Assembly: GCA_900553895.1 (NCBI GenBank)
Contig: USFB01000006.1
Coordinates: 1 to 64,000 of the forward strand
Length of the DNA stretch: 64,000 bases
Origin: an uncultured bacterium
Lineage (GTDB): Bacteria > Cyanobacteriota > Vampirovibrionia > Gastranaerophilales > Gastranaerophilaceae
Reading direction: 5' to 3'
The translations under genes were made by a program, and so were the position numbers. The notes beneath the pieces are model-generated. The model saw nothing but the letters and a program-made list of their open reading frames with translations. It was not told the origin of the DNA and made no database searches. Shown piece by piece: positions 1 through 7,993 of this stretch. Position 1 is the stretch's first letter. Every line of letters starts with the position of its first letter.

Positions 1-702
1 GCCGACATCGAAACGGTGCAAAAACGTTACGACAAGGCGTTCGGAATGATTAAATCGGGCGACAAGAAATATAAAATCGAATCGGATATACTAAAAAAGG
101 TTTTGGATCGCTTGGAGCAGGAACTTCCCGTAAGGGGAATGGAACTTTCCGAGGACGAGCAGAAATACGTCGACGGTCTCTTTCTTCTTTCCGCAAAGCC
201 CGTAATTTACGCGGCTAACGTTTCCGAAGAGGATATGGGCAAGGATATAGCCGATATTCCGCTTGCAAAGCAGGTTGCCGATTACGCCAAAAAGGAAAAC
301 AGCGAAACGCTCGTCATCTGCGCGAGAACGGAAGAGGAAATTTCCGAGCTTCCGCCCGACGAAGCGGCTATCTTCCTCGACGATTTGGGCTTGAAAGAAA
401 GCGGACTTAACCGCCTCGTCAAAGCTTCCTATAAACTTTTGGGGCTTATAAGCTTTTTAACTTCGGGCGAGGACGAAACGAGAGCCTGGACGATTAAGGA
501 GGGAACGAAAGCTCCTCAGGCGGCGGGAAAAATTCACAGCGACTTTGAAAAAGGCTTCATCAGAGCTGAAGTTACAGGATATCAAGATTTTGTTGACAAT
601 GGCTCATACACAGCTTGCAAAGACAAAGGCGTTACAAGGCTTGAAGGCAAAGATTATGTAATGCAAGACGGTGATATCGTTCATTTTAGATTTGCAGTGT
701 AA
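1..702 (+). CDS. ychF: Redox-regulated ATPase/GTPase YchF (OLA1 family), 3' part
   Basis: This is the C-terminal 233 residues of YchF, a ribosome-associated P-loop nucleotidase; the full protein is usually about 365 residues, so the N-terminal G domain lies before the window. The frame is open from base 1, so the GTG at 16 is internal. The end shows the family's conserved block (APQAAGKIHSDFEKGF, followed by the TGS domain) and the usual terminus ending in HFRFAV. Base composition changes sharply near 540-570: upstream the gene is about half G+C with C/G-ending codons, downstream it is AT-rich like the rest of the window. The identity is certain; whether the 5' part belongs to this genome is doubtful. 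Confidence 0.93.
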   Translation, partial: ADIETVQKRYDKAFGMIKSGDKKYKIESDILKKVLDRLEQELPVRGMELSEDEQKYVDGLFLLSAKPVIYAANVSEEDMGKDIADIPLAKQVADYAKKENSETLVICARTEEEISELPPDEAAIFLDDLGLKESGLNRLVKASYKLLGLISFLTSGEDETRAWTIKEGTKAPQAAGKIHSDFEKGFIRAEVTGYQDFVDNGSYTACKDKGVTRLEGKDYVMQDGDIVHFRFAV

Positions 703-723
703 GCAGTAAATAATACAAAATAA

Positions 724-1536
724 TTATTCAATAATTTTCGGTGGCTTTTCAAAATAGCCATCGAAAATTCTTTTATAATCGTTCATTTCTGTGCAATACG
801 CTTCCAAGTCCAAAGAAAAACCTTTTGCTATTGGATAAGATTTTATGCCTAAAGATTTATACATTGCCCGCATTAATACGTTAGAAATAGCGTCAGAACC
901 TCTCGCCCAAGGGGTTGCATGTGCTAAAAGCCAACGAATTTCTGCAATCTTAGAATTTATTTCAGGCAATTGTGCTTCATTAACATCCCTGCTATTAAAA
1001 GATTTCTGAAAATCTTTGTATACTGAAAAAATATGCTTAAAAGCATTATTTATATTTTTAGGATTTCCATGTAACAAAAATTTTTCATTTGAACCAACAA
1101 TAGGCACAGTTAAGTCTATATCTTCATATGGCTTTTTAAGCGGATGTACCGCCACAAAGTCAAATCTTCGTTGGTAGGTTGCATATCTTGTTATTTCAGA
1201 ATAATTTGTTGTCAAAGTTAGTTTATCCCAATCCGTTAAATAACGCCAGTGAGTTCGAGGCTGTCTTAAAATACCAGTGTGATTAATTTTGAAAATATCT
1301 TTTGTAAGATCATTTGCTTTTTTTACACCGGATACTATTGATATTAAAACACTTTCAGCTAAAGTATTTTTTCTTATCAAATCAACCGCATTATCTGCCG
1401 TATTTCTCACTTCATTAGCCCATTTTTTATTTTTTCCATATCCTGAGATTGGAACATAAAAATCTTTACGCTCAAATTTTAATTTTCTTGAATTTATATT
1501 CGCCTGAAAAGAAGGGTTGTAGCTTTGAATATTCAT
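724..1536 (-). CDS. Unrecognised protein with N-terminal NPSFQA tag
   Basis: A 270-residue protein I do not recognise. It has no signal peptide or membrane segment. The N terminus carries a short tag (NPSFQAN at residues 8-14) resembling tags in other unrecognised proteins of this window. The remainder is a soluble mixed sequence rich in W, Y and H. There is no Shine-Dalgarno before the ATG. Instead TAAAAT lies 4 nt upstream and an AACTAGCAAA box lies 18 bp before that, the arrangement shared with other tagged genes. It is convergent with ychF and transcribed away from the gene at 1754. Function unknown. Confidence 0.75.
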   Translation of the reverse strand: MNIQSYNPSFQANINSRKLKFERKDFYVPISGYGKNKKWANEVRNTADNAVDLIRKNTLAESVLISIVSGVKKANDLTKDIFKINHTGILRQPRTHWRYLTDWDKLTLTTNYSEITRYATYQRRFDFVAVHPLKKPYEDIDLTVPIVGSNEKFLLHGNPKNINNAFKHIFSVYKDFQKSFNSRDVNEAQLPEINSKIAEIRWLLAHATPWARGSDAISNVLMRAMYKSLGIKSYPIAKGFSLDLEAYCTEMNDYKRIFDGYFEKPPKIIE

Positions 1537-1540
1537 AATA

Positions 1541-1574
1541 ATTTTAAAAACACTAAAAATATTTTTTGCTAGTT
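1541..1574 (-). promoter_or_regulatory. CTAGCAAA-box promoter of the 1536 gene
   Basis: On the minus strand AACTAGCAAA (1565-1574) is followed after exactly 18 bp by TAAAAT (1541-1546) and, 4 nt later, by the ATG. The box sits where a -35 element would be and does not resemble TTGACA. The same box stands before genes at 15115, 19365, 21002 and 42088. The bases from the box into the spacer match those at 42044-42063 over 20 positions. A promoter role is inferred. Confidence 0.45.
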
Positions 1575-1682
1575 AGCATGAAAAATGTAAATTTATTACA
1601 GTAAATTTTCATGATTTCATTTACTAATTATAACAGATTGTAACAATATCATTAAAATTATTAAAGTTTTAAAAAAATATGC

Positions 1683-1696
1683 CGTTATACATAACG
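1683..1696. promoter_or_regulatory. Small inverted repeat upstream of the 1754 gene
   Basis: CGTTAT and ATAACG arms, separated by 2 bp, form a near-palindrome about 57 bp upstream of the ATG at 1754. It could be an operator or chance in AT-rich DNA. The rest of 1537-1753 is very AT-rich and shows no gene. Confidence 0.2.
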
Positions 1697-1753
1697 TAAG
1701 TAAGATGAAAAAATGCAAATTCGTATAACTCTAAATAAAGAAAGAGTATCCTC

Positions 1754-3397
1754 ATGGGTAACAACACAATCTCACACAAAATTGATGCTTATGCACAAGC
1801 AAATTTGAAAGCATTGAAGCAAGAAGAAGCAAAGACAGGACGCAAAATGACAAAGTTTGATATTGCGCAGTACATGCTTCAACACGGCAAACTTAACAAA
1901 AACGAATATGCAAACTGGATGAACACGTCAGAAGGTTTCAATGCTCAAGCAATGACACAAGCTCAAAAAACCGCTCTTAGACAAGGTAGCGTTTGGGGTT
2001 TTGCCGGTTATGGTGGAGGACAAGAATCTTATTTGGATAGTATGACCAGTTTTTCACAAAAAACTCCTATTGAAAGACAAAATACAATTTCAGGTCATCA
2101 AATGAAATTGAACGAAACTGTTGCAGAACGTAAGAAAAAAGCTGCGGAAATGAATAATTATATCAAAAACCAAAGAGTTTTGAACTATAAAAAAACAGCA
2201 GAAGAACAAAAGCTTAAAGCCAGAATTGATAAATTACCTACTCCTACTGAAACTTACACAGAGTTGATGAATGATTTGAAATTTCAAAAAATGGATAGAG
2301 GTGAAAAAATCAAATTCTTAATGGAAACTACGGGTAAAAAGGCTTATGAGGCAAGAGAACGTGGTGACAAAGAAGCTGCAAAAGAATACTTAATGCAAGG
2401 CATGAGTTATGTTTTTGCATACATGGACGAAAAAATTGGTATAAATGATATTAAAGAACCATATAAACAAATTGGAAGATTCATTTCTGATTATGTCGAC
2501 AAATTTGTTGATGATGGTGACGATGCCAATTTGAGTTTAGGCGAAAGAGCCTGGGAAACTACAAAAGGCGCTGCTGATGCGGTTGATAGTTTTATAGGTA
2601 CACAAGGTGCTGCAATGATGGGCACACTGGCAATTGCAAGTGAAGCCGCAGTAACAGCTGGCATTGGTAAACTGTTTGCAATAGCAACACAAGGATACTT
2701 TGCATTTGAAGGAACTGGTTTAGTCATTGATGGTTCCGAAAAAATTTACAATGCTGAAACAAAAGAAGAGGCAAGAGTTGGTGGTCAAGAATTTACCACT
2801 GGTGGCATTATGGTTGGCGGTGCAGTTAAATCTGTAAGAGGTGGCGAAAAAAATGTAAAACCTCAAAAGAAAAATGTACAACAAAAAAATGAAAACACAA
2901 AATCTGAAAGTATCAACGAAAACACACAACAAAATGAAACTCCTCAAAATATTAACAAATCAACAATTAACAAAGATATAGAAACAACTTCTAAACCTTC
3001 TGCAAAAATTGTTAAAATGGAGCCTAAAATTAAACAAACAAAACAAACCAACACAGATAATAAATCTAAAGCTTTAACACCAAAAGAAGCAGAAACAAAA
3101 GCCACTTTAGATAAGGCTGGTTTTACCGAAGACGTCATCAATCAAATGATAAAAGATACTCAAGGAAGTTATGGTGATTTAGTACCTTCTACTTTAAAAA
3201 TGGTAGAATATCTTGAAAATAGAATTGCAAAAGGTGAAAAACTTTCTCCTCAAATGATACATGAAGCTATTCAAAATTGTGATGGTGTTTATAGACAACC
3301 GGGATATGGTAGTGAATTCCAAGAAACTCAAAAAGAATTGCTTGGTAAATATTGGAATAGAGCTAGCGAGCTAAAAGAAGCATTACGTACAGAATAG
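1754..3397 (+). CDS. Unrecognised 547-residue protein with a glycine/alanine-rich hydrophobic centre
   Basis: I do not recognise this protein. Residues 1-160 are helical and charged, with a block around 18-50 (KQEEAKTGRKMTKFDIAQYM) that looks like a small helical domain. Residues about 275-360 form a hydrophobic Gly/Ala-rich stretch (GTQGAAMMGTLAIASEAAV, then GGIMVGGAVKSV). Residues 360-430 are a K/N/Q/T-rich low-complexity linker. The last 100 residues form a separate helical domain. A hydrophobic centre, a disordered linker and a distinct C-terminal domain is a layout also seen in secreted effectors and toxins, but no catalytic motif is visible. There is no signal peptide and no strong ribosome site. 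A REP-like hairpin follows the stop. Confidence 0.8.
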   Translation: MGNNTISHKIDAYAQANLKALKQEEAKTGRKMTKFDIAQYMLQHGKLNKNEYANWMNTSEGFNAQAMTQAQKTALRQGSVWGFAGYGGGQESYLDSMTSFSQKTPIERQNTISGHQMKLNETVAERKKKAAEMNNYIKNQRVLNYKKTAEEQKLKARIDKLPTPTETYTELMNDLKFQKMDRGEKIKFLMETTGKKAYEARERGDKEAAKEYLMQGMSYVFAYMDEKIGINDIKEPYKQIGRFISDYVDKFVDDGDDANLSLGERAWETTKGAADAVDSFIGTQGAAMMGTLAIASEAAVTAGIGKLFAIATQGYFAFEGTGLVIDGSEKIYNAETKEEARVGGQEFTTGGIMVGGAVKSVRGGEKNVKPQKKNVQQKNENTKSESINENTQQNETPQNINKSTINKDIETTSKPSAKIVKMEPKIKQTKQTNTDNKSKALTPKEAETKATLDKAGFTEDVINQMIKDTQGSYGDLVPSTLKMVEYLENRIAKGEKLSPQMIHEAIQNCDGVYRQPGYGSEFQETQKELLGKYWNRASELKEALRTE

Positions 3398-3411
3398 CCT
3401 GTAGCAGGTAG

Positions 3412-3445
3412 GGTGGGAAAAGCGTGAGCGATTCCCACCTTTTTT
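3412..3445 (+). terminator. REP-like hairpin with T-run, copy A1
   Basis: GGTGGGAA and TTCCCACC arms enclose a loop containing AAGCGTGAGCGA and are followed by TTTTTT. It lies just after the stop of the 1754 gene and can act as its terminator. The same unit recurs at 3704-3736 and, degenerate and inverted, at 29073-29117, so it is also an interspersed repeat. Confidence 0.65.
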
Positions 3446-3657
3446 AATGTTTTTGGTGCAAAAATTTACACCATGCATTTTAAAAATTTTCATGCGGTCA
3501 AGATTGAACGTATTTTACAAAAAACCGCCTTTGTTAGGGAGGTCGCAGATGTTGGCGAGGCTTTGCCGAGCCTTACAGATGCGGGTGGGTATTTAAAATT
3601 GAAAATGGAAAATCATTTTTGAAAAAGTTAATAACACCCTCTCCCGTCCTCCGGACA

Positions 3658-3675
3658 CCCTCCCCCAAGGGAGGG
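3658..3675. repeat. CCCTCCC/GGGAGGG hairpin repeat, copy C1
   Basis: CCCTCCC and GGGAGGG arms with a CCAA loop. Related C-rich hairpins occur at 14968-14998 and 32534-32552, and longer relatives at 58629-58700 and 59167-59240. Interspersed repeat, no coding content. Confidence 0.55.
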
Positions 3676-3703
3676 AACTAAAGTCGTTCAAAGAGTAAGT
3701 AGA

Positions 3704-3736
3704 GTGGGAAAAGTGTAAGTTATTCCCACCTTTTTA
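3704..3736 (+). repeat. REP-like hairpin, copy A2
   Basis: GTGGGAA and TTCCCAC arms with loop AAGTGTAAGTTA, followed by TTTTT. A direct copy of the 3412-3445 element about 290 bp away. The T-run is on the plus strand, so it is not placed to stop the minus-strand gene at 3784. Confidence 0.55.
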
Positions 3737-3783
3737 AGGATATAGAGCGCAATTTTGCACAGAAAACTTAATATCAACCGAAT

Positions 3784-4734
3784 CTACAACAAAACTTCGC
3801 CACTTTTCATTTCACGCTTAATATAATTCTTTGTAAAAAACCTATCAATCTTTTTATAAAGAATCACAGGCATTTTTAAAATTTTATTATCTCCGCACAA
3901 AACTCCGATTTTTCTACCTTCAATTTCACAAATCGTACCTGCAGTCTTATAATTACTATTATTCTCAAGAATTTCCGTACCGAACGGTAAAACCGCAAGG
4001 CAAGTGTTTTTATGATAAAAATATGCACGCCCCCAAGGATAAATTGCTCTTATCAGTGCATAATTCTCTTCTGCGGATTTTGTAAAATCTAACTCTAAAC
4101 CGCTCGGTGTTGAATAATATGTTGCTTTATCCTCTCTTTGTGTAAGCGGAATTATTATATCTTCTCTCAATGCTTTTAACAACTCACACACAACACCGCG
4201 AGCTGTCAAAACCGTACGTTCTTTTAAAGATTTTCCTGTATCAGACGGATAAATCTTAACTTCTTCTTGCGCTATAATTGCACCCGTATCAAACCCCTTA
4301 TCCATAAGATGAAAAGTCACACCGCTCACTTGTTCGCCGTTTCTTATAGTCCAAAAGTACGGATTCGGTCCTCTGTATTGCGGTAAAAGCGAAGGATGAG
4401 CATTAATAGTCGCAATCTTCGGTATATCATAAATTTCTTTCTCAAATTTTTCCGACCAAGAACCGACAAGCACAATATCAGGGTTGAGCTTTAGGAGTAT
4501 TTTCTTAAATTGCGGACTGTTTACGCTTTTGACTTCTATTTCATGCAAATTATAGCTTTTAATATAGTTATACTCAAATGATGAATTAAATACATCTTTA
4601 AAATGCCTCACAAGCGGTGAATATTTGATAGTTTCATGTCTTAAAACACCGACAATTTCACAGTTGGCATCGAGCGCACCTGCAATAAGGTTAGTAAACA
4701 TTTCACCATATCCGACTATAACTACTTTAAGCAT
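3784..4734 (-). CDS. Methionyl-tRNA formyltransferase family protein
   Basis: A 316-residue formyltransferase of the Fmt fold. The N-terminal catalytic domain shows the Asn-x-His and loop signature (NAHPSLLPQYRG, about residues 111-122) and the matching aspartate in MDKGFDTGAI; the C-terminal portion is the OB-like domain. Fmt formylates Met-tRNAi with 10-formyl-THF for translation initiation. The loop reads GPNPYFW where typical Fmt has GAAPI, and the N-terminal glycine region (VGYGEMFTN) is atypical, so a related sugar or amino-acid formyltransferase is possible. It overlaps ribF by 13 bp in one operon. Confidence 0.75.
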   Translation of the reverse strand: MLKVVIVGYGEMFTNLIAGALDANCEIVGVLRHETIKYSPLVRHFKDVFNSSFEYNYIKSYNLHEIEVKSVNSPQFKKILLKLNPDIVLVGSWSEKFEKEIYDIPKIATINAHPSLLPQYRGPNPYFWTIRNGEQVSGVTFHLMDKGFDTGAIIAQEEVKIYPSDTGKSLKERTVLTARGVVCELLKALREDIIIPLTQREDKATYYSTPSGLELDFTKSAEENYALIRAIYPWGRAYFYHKNTCLAVLPFGTEILENNSNYKTAGTICEIEGRKIGVLCGDNKILKMPVILYKKIDRFFTKNYIKREMKSGEVLL

Positions 4735-5546
4735 GCCTCGATATCCTTCTTAATTTGTTTCTTTAATTCTTCTAAGTTCTGGAATTTTATTTCACCGCGA
4801 ATTCTGTTTAGAATTTCAATTCTTAATTCCTGACCATATAAATCACCGTCAAAATCAAAAATATGAGTTTCTGATACAGGACTCAGTGTATTATGCACGG
4901 TCGGCTTCATACCCCAATTCATAATTCCGCGCTTTTCACCGATTTTTACATAATATACGCCATAAGGTATTTTAACTATACTTTCGGGATAATCAATATT
5001 TGCGGTAGGAAAACCTATCATTCGCCCAATTTGTGCACCTTTTTTAACAACACCTTGTATTGTAAAATTGCTTCCTAACAGTTCATCTGCTAAATGAATA
5101 TCGCCTGCAATAAGTTTTTGTTTTATAAACGTTGAACTTATAACATCCTCTTTGTACTTGAGCGGTGGAATACAAAAATATTTGTAACCATATTTATTTT
5201 GGTTGGCTTCGAGAGTCTTAGAATTTCCACATCTGTCTTTGCCAAAAGTATAGTTAAAGCCTGTAGATATAGAAATCGGATTATATTCTTTTTTTAGAAA
5301 CTCTAAAAAATCATCTGCCTGCATGCTAGAAATTAGAGAAAAATCCAATTCTACGATTTTTTTAACACCAAGTGATTTGATTTTAGTGAACGAATCACTT
5401 CTTTCCAAAATCAATTCTTTTGTTTTATTAAAATTCTTGAGTGTAACTAAAATCGGACATGACGAAAATTTAACAGCGGAAAAAATAACCTCTTGATGTG
5501 CAAGATGCACGCCGTCAAAAAAACCAAGAATTAAACCATTGCCCAT
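4722..5546 (-). CDS. ribF: Bifunctional riboflavin kinase/FAD synthetase
   Basis: RibF phosphorylates riboflavin to FMN and adenylates FMN to FAD. The N-terminal nucleotidyltransferase domain begins LILGFFDGVHLAHQ (normally GNFDGVHLGH). The C-terminal kinase domain shows GRMIGFPTAN, then a GMKPTV region, ETHIFDFDGDLYG and a closing helix. Its 274 residues are a little short for the family (about 300). The ATG stands 4 nt after the stop of the 5551-5793 ORF, and its 3' end overlaps the formyltransferase gene, so the three form one minus-strand operon. I looked for an FMN riboswitch upstream and did not find one. Confidence 0.92.
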   Translation of the reverse strand: MGNGLILGFFDGVHLAHQEVIFSAVKFSSCPILVTLKNFNKTKELILERSDSFTKIKSLGVKKIVELDFSLISSMQADDFLEFLKKEYNPISISTGFNYTFGKDRCGNSKTLEANQNKYGYKYFCIPPLKYKEDVISSTFIKQKLIAGDIHLADELLGSNFTIQGVVKKGAQIGRMIGFPTANIDYPESIVKIPYGVYYVKIGEKRGIMNWGMKPTVHNTLSPVSETHIFDFDGDLYGQELRIEILNRIRGEIKFQNLEELKKQIKKDIEACLK

Positions 5547-5550
5547 AAAA

Positions 5551-5793
5551 CTAAACTATTGTATTAAGTTTTTTGCCTAAAATTTGATTGTGGCAAAAAT
5601 TCTTCCATTCATTAATATTATCATAAACTTGAGGTAACTTTTCAGCATTAACTGTTTTTTTGTTAGAATAAGGAGTTAAAGAATTAAATGATGTATCACC
5701 AATAGTTTCATTACTGCGATTATTGTAAAACGGCATATTACTACTCATATAGTAACCGTTATTGCGATTTACGGATATTGCAGAAACTAACAT
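5551..5793 (-). CDS. Small unrecognised protein upstream of ribF
   Basis: An 80-residue Asn/Ser/Tyr-rich protein with no signal peptide or membrane segment. I set the start at the ATG at 5793 because AGGGG stands 5 nt upstream; the GTG two codons earlier overlaps that ribosome site. The sequence DTSFNSLTPYS at about residues 34-44 faintly resembles the aromatic tag of other proteins here. It is the first gene of the ribF operon. Function unknown; it may be a lineage-specific tagged protein or a leader peptide. Confidence 0.55.
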   Translation of the reverse strand: MLVSAISVNRNNGYYMSSNMPFYNNRSNETIGDTSFNSLTPYSNKKTVNAEKLPQVYDNINEWKNFCHNQILGKKLNTIV

Positions 5794-5922
5794 AGTCACC
5801 CCTTTTGTTAAATTTTTCGGAGCCTAAAGAACATGCCTTACAAACTCCCACGAACAAATTGTACCACACTAACGATTATAGTGCAATAAGTTTGTTGGGG
5901 AATTCTTTTATAAAAATTGCAT

Positions 5923-6083
5923 AAAAAAAAAGCTATGAACTTTTTATCGTGCATAGCTGTTGATTAGGGATATGTGTATCGTCGTTTTTTAAGGAGTATA
6001 GATATATATTAGCAGTAGTTTTTTAAAATAAAATCATCAAAACGTATGATTTTCTTAACAAATCTTAACAAAAGTTTTACTGC
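5923..6083 (-). ncRNA. Candidate structured small RNA or leader ending in an intrinsic terminator
   Basis: On the minus strand a 7-bp stem (AGCTATG at 5952-5958 with CATAGCT at 5931-5937) is followed by nine T residues, a clear intrinsic terminator. No gene lies upstream of it on that strand. Further upstream are TATAAT (plus-strand 6089-6094), arms AGCAGTA/TACTGCT (6011-6017 and 6078-6084) and an inner 8-bp stem (6030-6037 with 6046-6053). Together they suggest a transcript of about 160 nt. It could be an independent small RNA or a terminated leader of the ribF operon, whose first ORF starts 130 bp further on. No known RNA family was recognised. Confidence 0.35.
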
Positions 6084-6144
6084 TTTTAATTATAGCCAAA
6101 CAGGGCTAAAACCTTCCTACTAGTTAGATTGGGTATTAGTATCA

Positions 6145-6172
6145 TTGAAAAAAGATTATTATATATTAGAAT
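6145..6172 (+). promoter_or_regulatory. Possible sigma70-type promoter of the VKOR gene
   Basis: TTGAAA (6145-6150) is separated by 16 bp from TAGAAT (6167-6172), 33 bp before the ATG at 6205. Reasonable match, but in AT-rich DNA. Confidence 0.35.
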
Positions 6173-6204
6173 TAGATAAGTAGACTAGACGGGAGTTGAG
6201 TTTT

Positions 6205-7395
6205 ATGAAAATCGATAAAAAGAAACTTACTATACAAATACTGACATTCGTGGGATTATTACTTTCTGTGAAGCTGGCATGCATATATTATGTTGCAAAC
6301 TATGAAAAGTATGCACTTTCAAGCTTTTGCTCAATCAATGACTTCGTAGATTGTGATGGAGCCGCAAGATCAACGGTTTCGCAATTTTGGGGTATTCCGC
6401 TTGCTTATTGGGGAATTTTCTTTTATTTAACTGTTTTATTTTTAACTGTTGTTGATTATTTTAAAAAATTTAGAATATTTAAGTTTTTAGAAGTTTTTAA
6501 AAACCCTATGCATTATATTGGTTTTTTAGGAACTTTGGCATTTGTGTGCTCGATGGTACTTGCAGGACTAAGTATTTTTAAAATACACAAACTTTGTATT
6601 TTATGTTTTGTAACATATTTTATTGATTTATTTATCGCCCTTGTTGCCTCTTCAGGACAATTTAAAAAGCTTGTAGAAGCTTTCAAAACGACTTTTTTAG
6701 ATTTTATAGCAGGCGCAAAACAGTATACTAAAACTTTTATTGTTTTAGTAATAATAGTGGCTTCTTTTTTAACTTATAGCGGAGTTACTTATAGTTTTGT
6801 TCCTCATATAAAGAAACAAAAAGCTATTTTGAAATATCGTGACATGAAATTCAATCCTTATAGAGTTAAAGGCAATACTTTAGGCACAGAAAACGCCGAT
6901 GTTGTTATAGAGCTTTATTCAGATTATGTTTGCCCTATTTGTTATATGGAAAATATAATGTTGCATGAAGCGGTTAAAGATTTTTCTAATATAAAAATTG
7001 TTCACCACAATTTGCCGTTTGATAAAGAATGTAATCCTTATATCACCGTAAATATGCACCCAAATGCTTGTTTCATGGCAAAAGGTGCACTTGCAGCCGG
7101 AAAACAAGGTAATTATTGGGAAATGGGTTCACTTTTATACGAAAATCAACCTACAAGAATGGAAGACATGCTAAAACTTGCAGACCAACTAGGTTTTAAC
7201 AAAGATAAATTTGTGCAAGATATGGAATCAGAAACTACTGCGAAAGAAATTGAAAACGAACTGGTTAACGCCAACAATCTCGGAATTGACAGCACACCGA
7301 CTATTTATATTAACGGTGATCAGGTTGTCGGAATTAAACCATATTATGAGTTAAAGGATTTGTTAATAGAACATGGAGCAAAACCTAGAAAATAA
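6205..7395 (+). CDS. Vitamin K epoxide reductase fused to a DsbA-like thioredoxin domain
   Basis: An integral membrane thiol oxidase that forms disulfides in exported proteins, passing electrons to quinone. Residues 1-195 form the VKOR membrane bundle with loop cysteines 42 and 50 and the active-site CILC (131-134). After a further membrane segment comes a DsbA-like domain with CPIC (243-246) and a cis-proline STPT loop near residue 372. The VKOR-thioredoxin fusion is typical of Cyanobacteria. I start at ATG 6205 because GGGAG lies 9 nt upstream; a TTG at 6196 would abut that site. The 3' end overlaps queH by 23 bp. Confidence 0.9.
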   Translation: MKIDKKKLTIQILTFVGLLLSVKLACIYYVANYEKYALSSFCSINDFVDCDGAARSTVSQFWGIPLAYWGIFFYLTVLFLTVVDYFKKFRIFKFLEVFKNPMHYIGFLGTLAFVCSMVLAGLSIFKIHKLCILCFVTYFIDLFIALVASSGQFKKLVEAFKTTFLDFIAGAKQYTKTFIVLVIIVASFLTYSGVTYSFVPHIKKQKAILKYRDMKFNPYRVKGNTLGTENADVVIELYSDYVCPICYMENIMLHEAVKDFSNIKIVHHNLPFDKECNPYITVNMHPNACFMAKGALAAGKQGNYWEMGSLLYENQPTRMEDMLKLADQLGFNKDKFVQDMESETTAKEIENELVNANNLGIDSTPTIYINGDQVVGIKPYYELKDLLIEHGAKPRK

Positions 7396-7939
7396 AATAT
7401 TAATTCATGCTTGCTGCGGAATTTGTTCAGGATATCCTATTTCATTATTGAAAGAAATGGGATATTCGCCTGTAGTTTATTTTTGCAACCCTAATCTTGA
7501 TACAGAGGAGGAGTTTAACAAACGGTTAGATGCACAAAAAATCGTTTGTATGTATCATTGGGTAGATTTAGTCATCGAAGATTATAAACATGAAGAGTAT
7601 TTAGAAACTGTAAAAGGTTTAGAAAATGAACCGGAAAGAGGCAAACGTTGTGTAGAATGTATTCGCCTGCGTTTACGCCAGACCGCAGAAAAGGCAAAAG
7701 AGCTCGGTATAAATAAATTTACAACTTCACTTCAGATAAGTCCTCATAAGAATTTTGAAATAATTTCTAAAATTGGCAAAGAACTTGCTGGTGGTTTGGA
7801 ATTTATAGCTATTGATTTTAAGAAAAAAGACGGATTTTTGAGAACAAATCAACTTTCTAAAGAGCTTGGTATATATAGGCAAAATTACTGTGGTTGCGAA
7901 TTTGCAAAATCACATTTAAATAACAAAATAAAAAAATAG
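7373..7939 (+). CDS. queH: Epoxyqueuosine reductase QueH
   Basis: QueH (formerly DUF208) reduces epoxyqueuosine to queuosine in tRNA, the last step of the Q34 modification, using an iron-sulfur cluster. The signature is visible in order: ACCGIC (cysteines 14, 15 and 18), FCNPN, RCVEC, TTSLQISPHKN and YRQNYCGC. At 188 residues it is the usual length. It replaces the cobalamin-dependent QueG and matches the queA gene at 32608. It starts inside the VKOR gene, so the two are probably translationally coupled. Confidence 0.93.
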   Translation: MEQNLENKILIHACCGICSGYPISLLKEMGYSPVVYFCNPNLDTEEEFNKRLDAQKIVCMYHWVDLVIEDYKHEEYLETVKGLENEPERGKRCVECIRLRLRQTAEKAKELGINKFTTSLQISPHKNFEIISKIGKELAGGLEFIAIDFKKKDGFLRTNQLSKELGIYRQNYCGCEFAKSHLNNKIKK

Positions 7940-7955
7940 AAGAATATCTTTTTTA

Positions 7956-7984
7956 TTGAAATTATATAAATTTCCTGCTAAAAT
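7956..7984 (+). promoter_or_regulatory. Extended -10 promoter of the 7994 gene
   Basis: TTGAAA (7956-7961), 17 bp, then TGCTAAAAT (7976-7984). The ATG follows 9 nt after the -10, so transcription should begin only 2-4 nt before it. No ribosome binding site is present, so the transcript would be almost leaderless. The best promoter match in the window. Confidence 0.7.
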
Positions 7985-7993
7985 AATCACACT

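Larger units (their letters stand above)
3398..3783. other. Non-coding gap made of REP-like hairpins
   Basis: A 386-bp gap between the 1754 gene and the convergent formyltransferase gene. It holds two copies of a hairpin repeat (3412-3445 and 3704-3736), a G/C-rich hairpin (3658-3675) and a stretch around 3550-3580 whose GGCGAGGC and GCCGAGCC arms can pair. No gene is visible. Confidence 0.6.

Noticed and set aside
5800..6000. FMN riboswitch before ribF
   Set aside because: The conserved blocks of the RFN element (AGGGGC and the GCGGUA-type parts) are absent from the leader.
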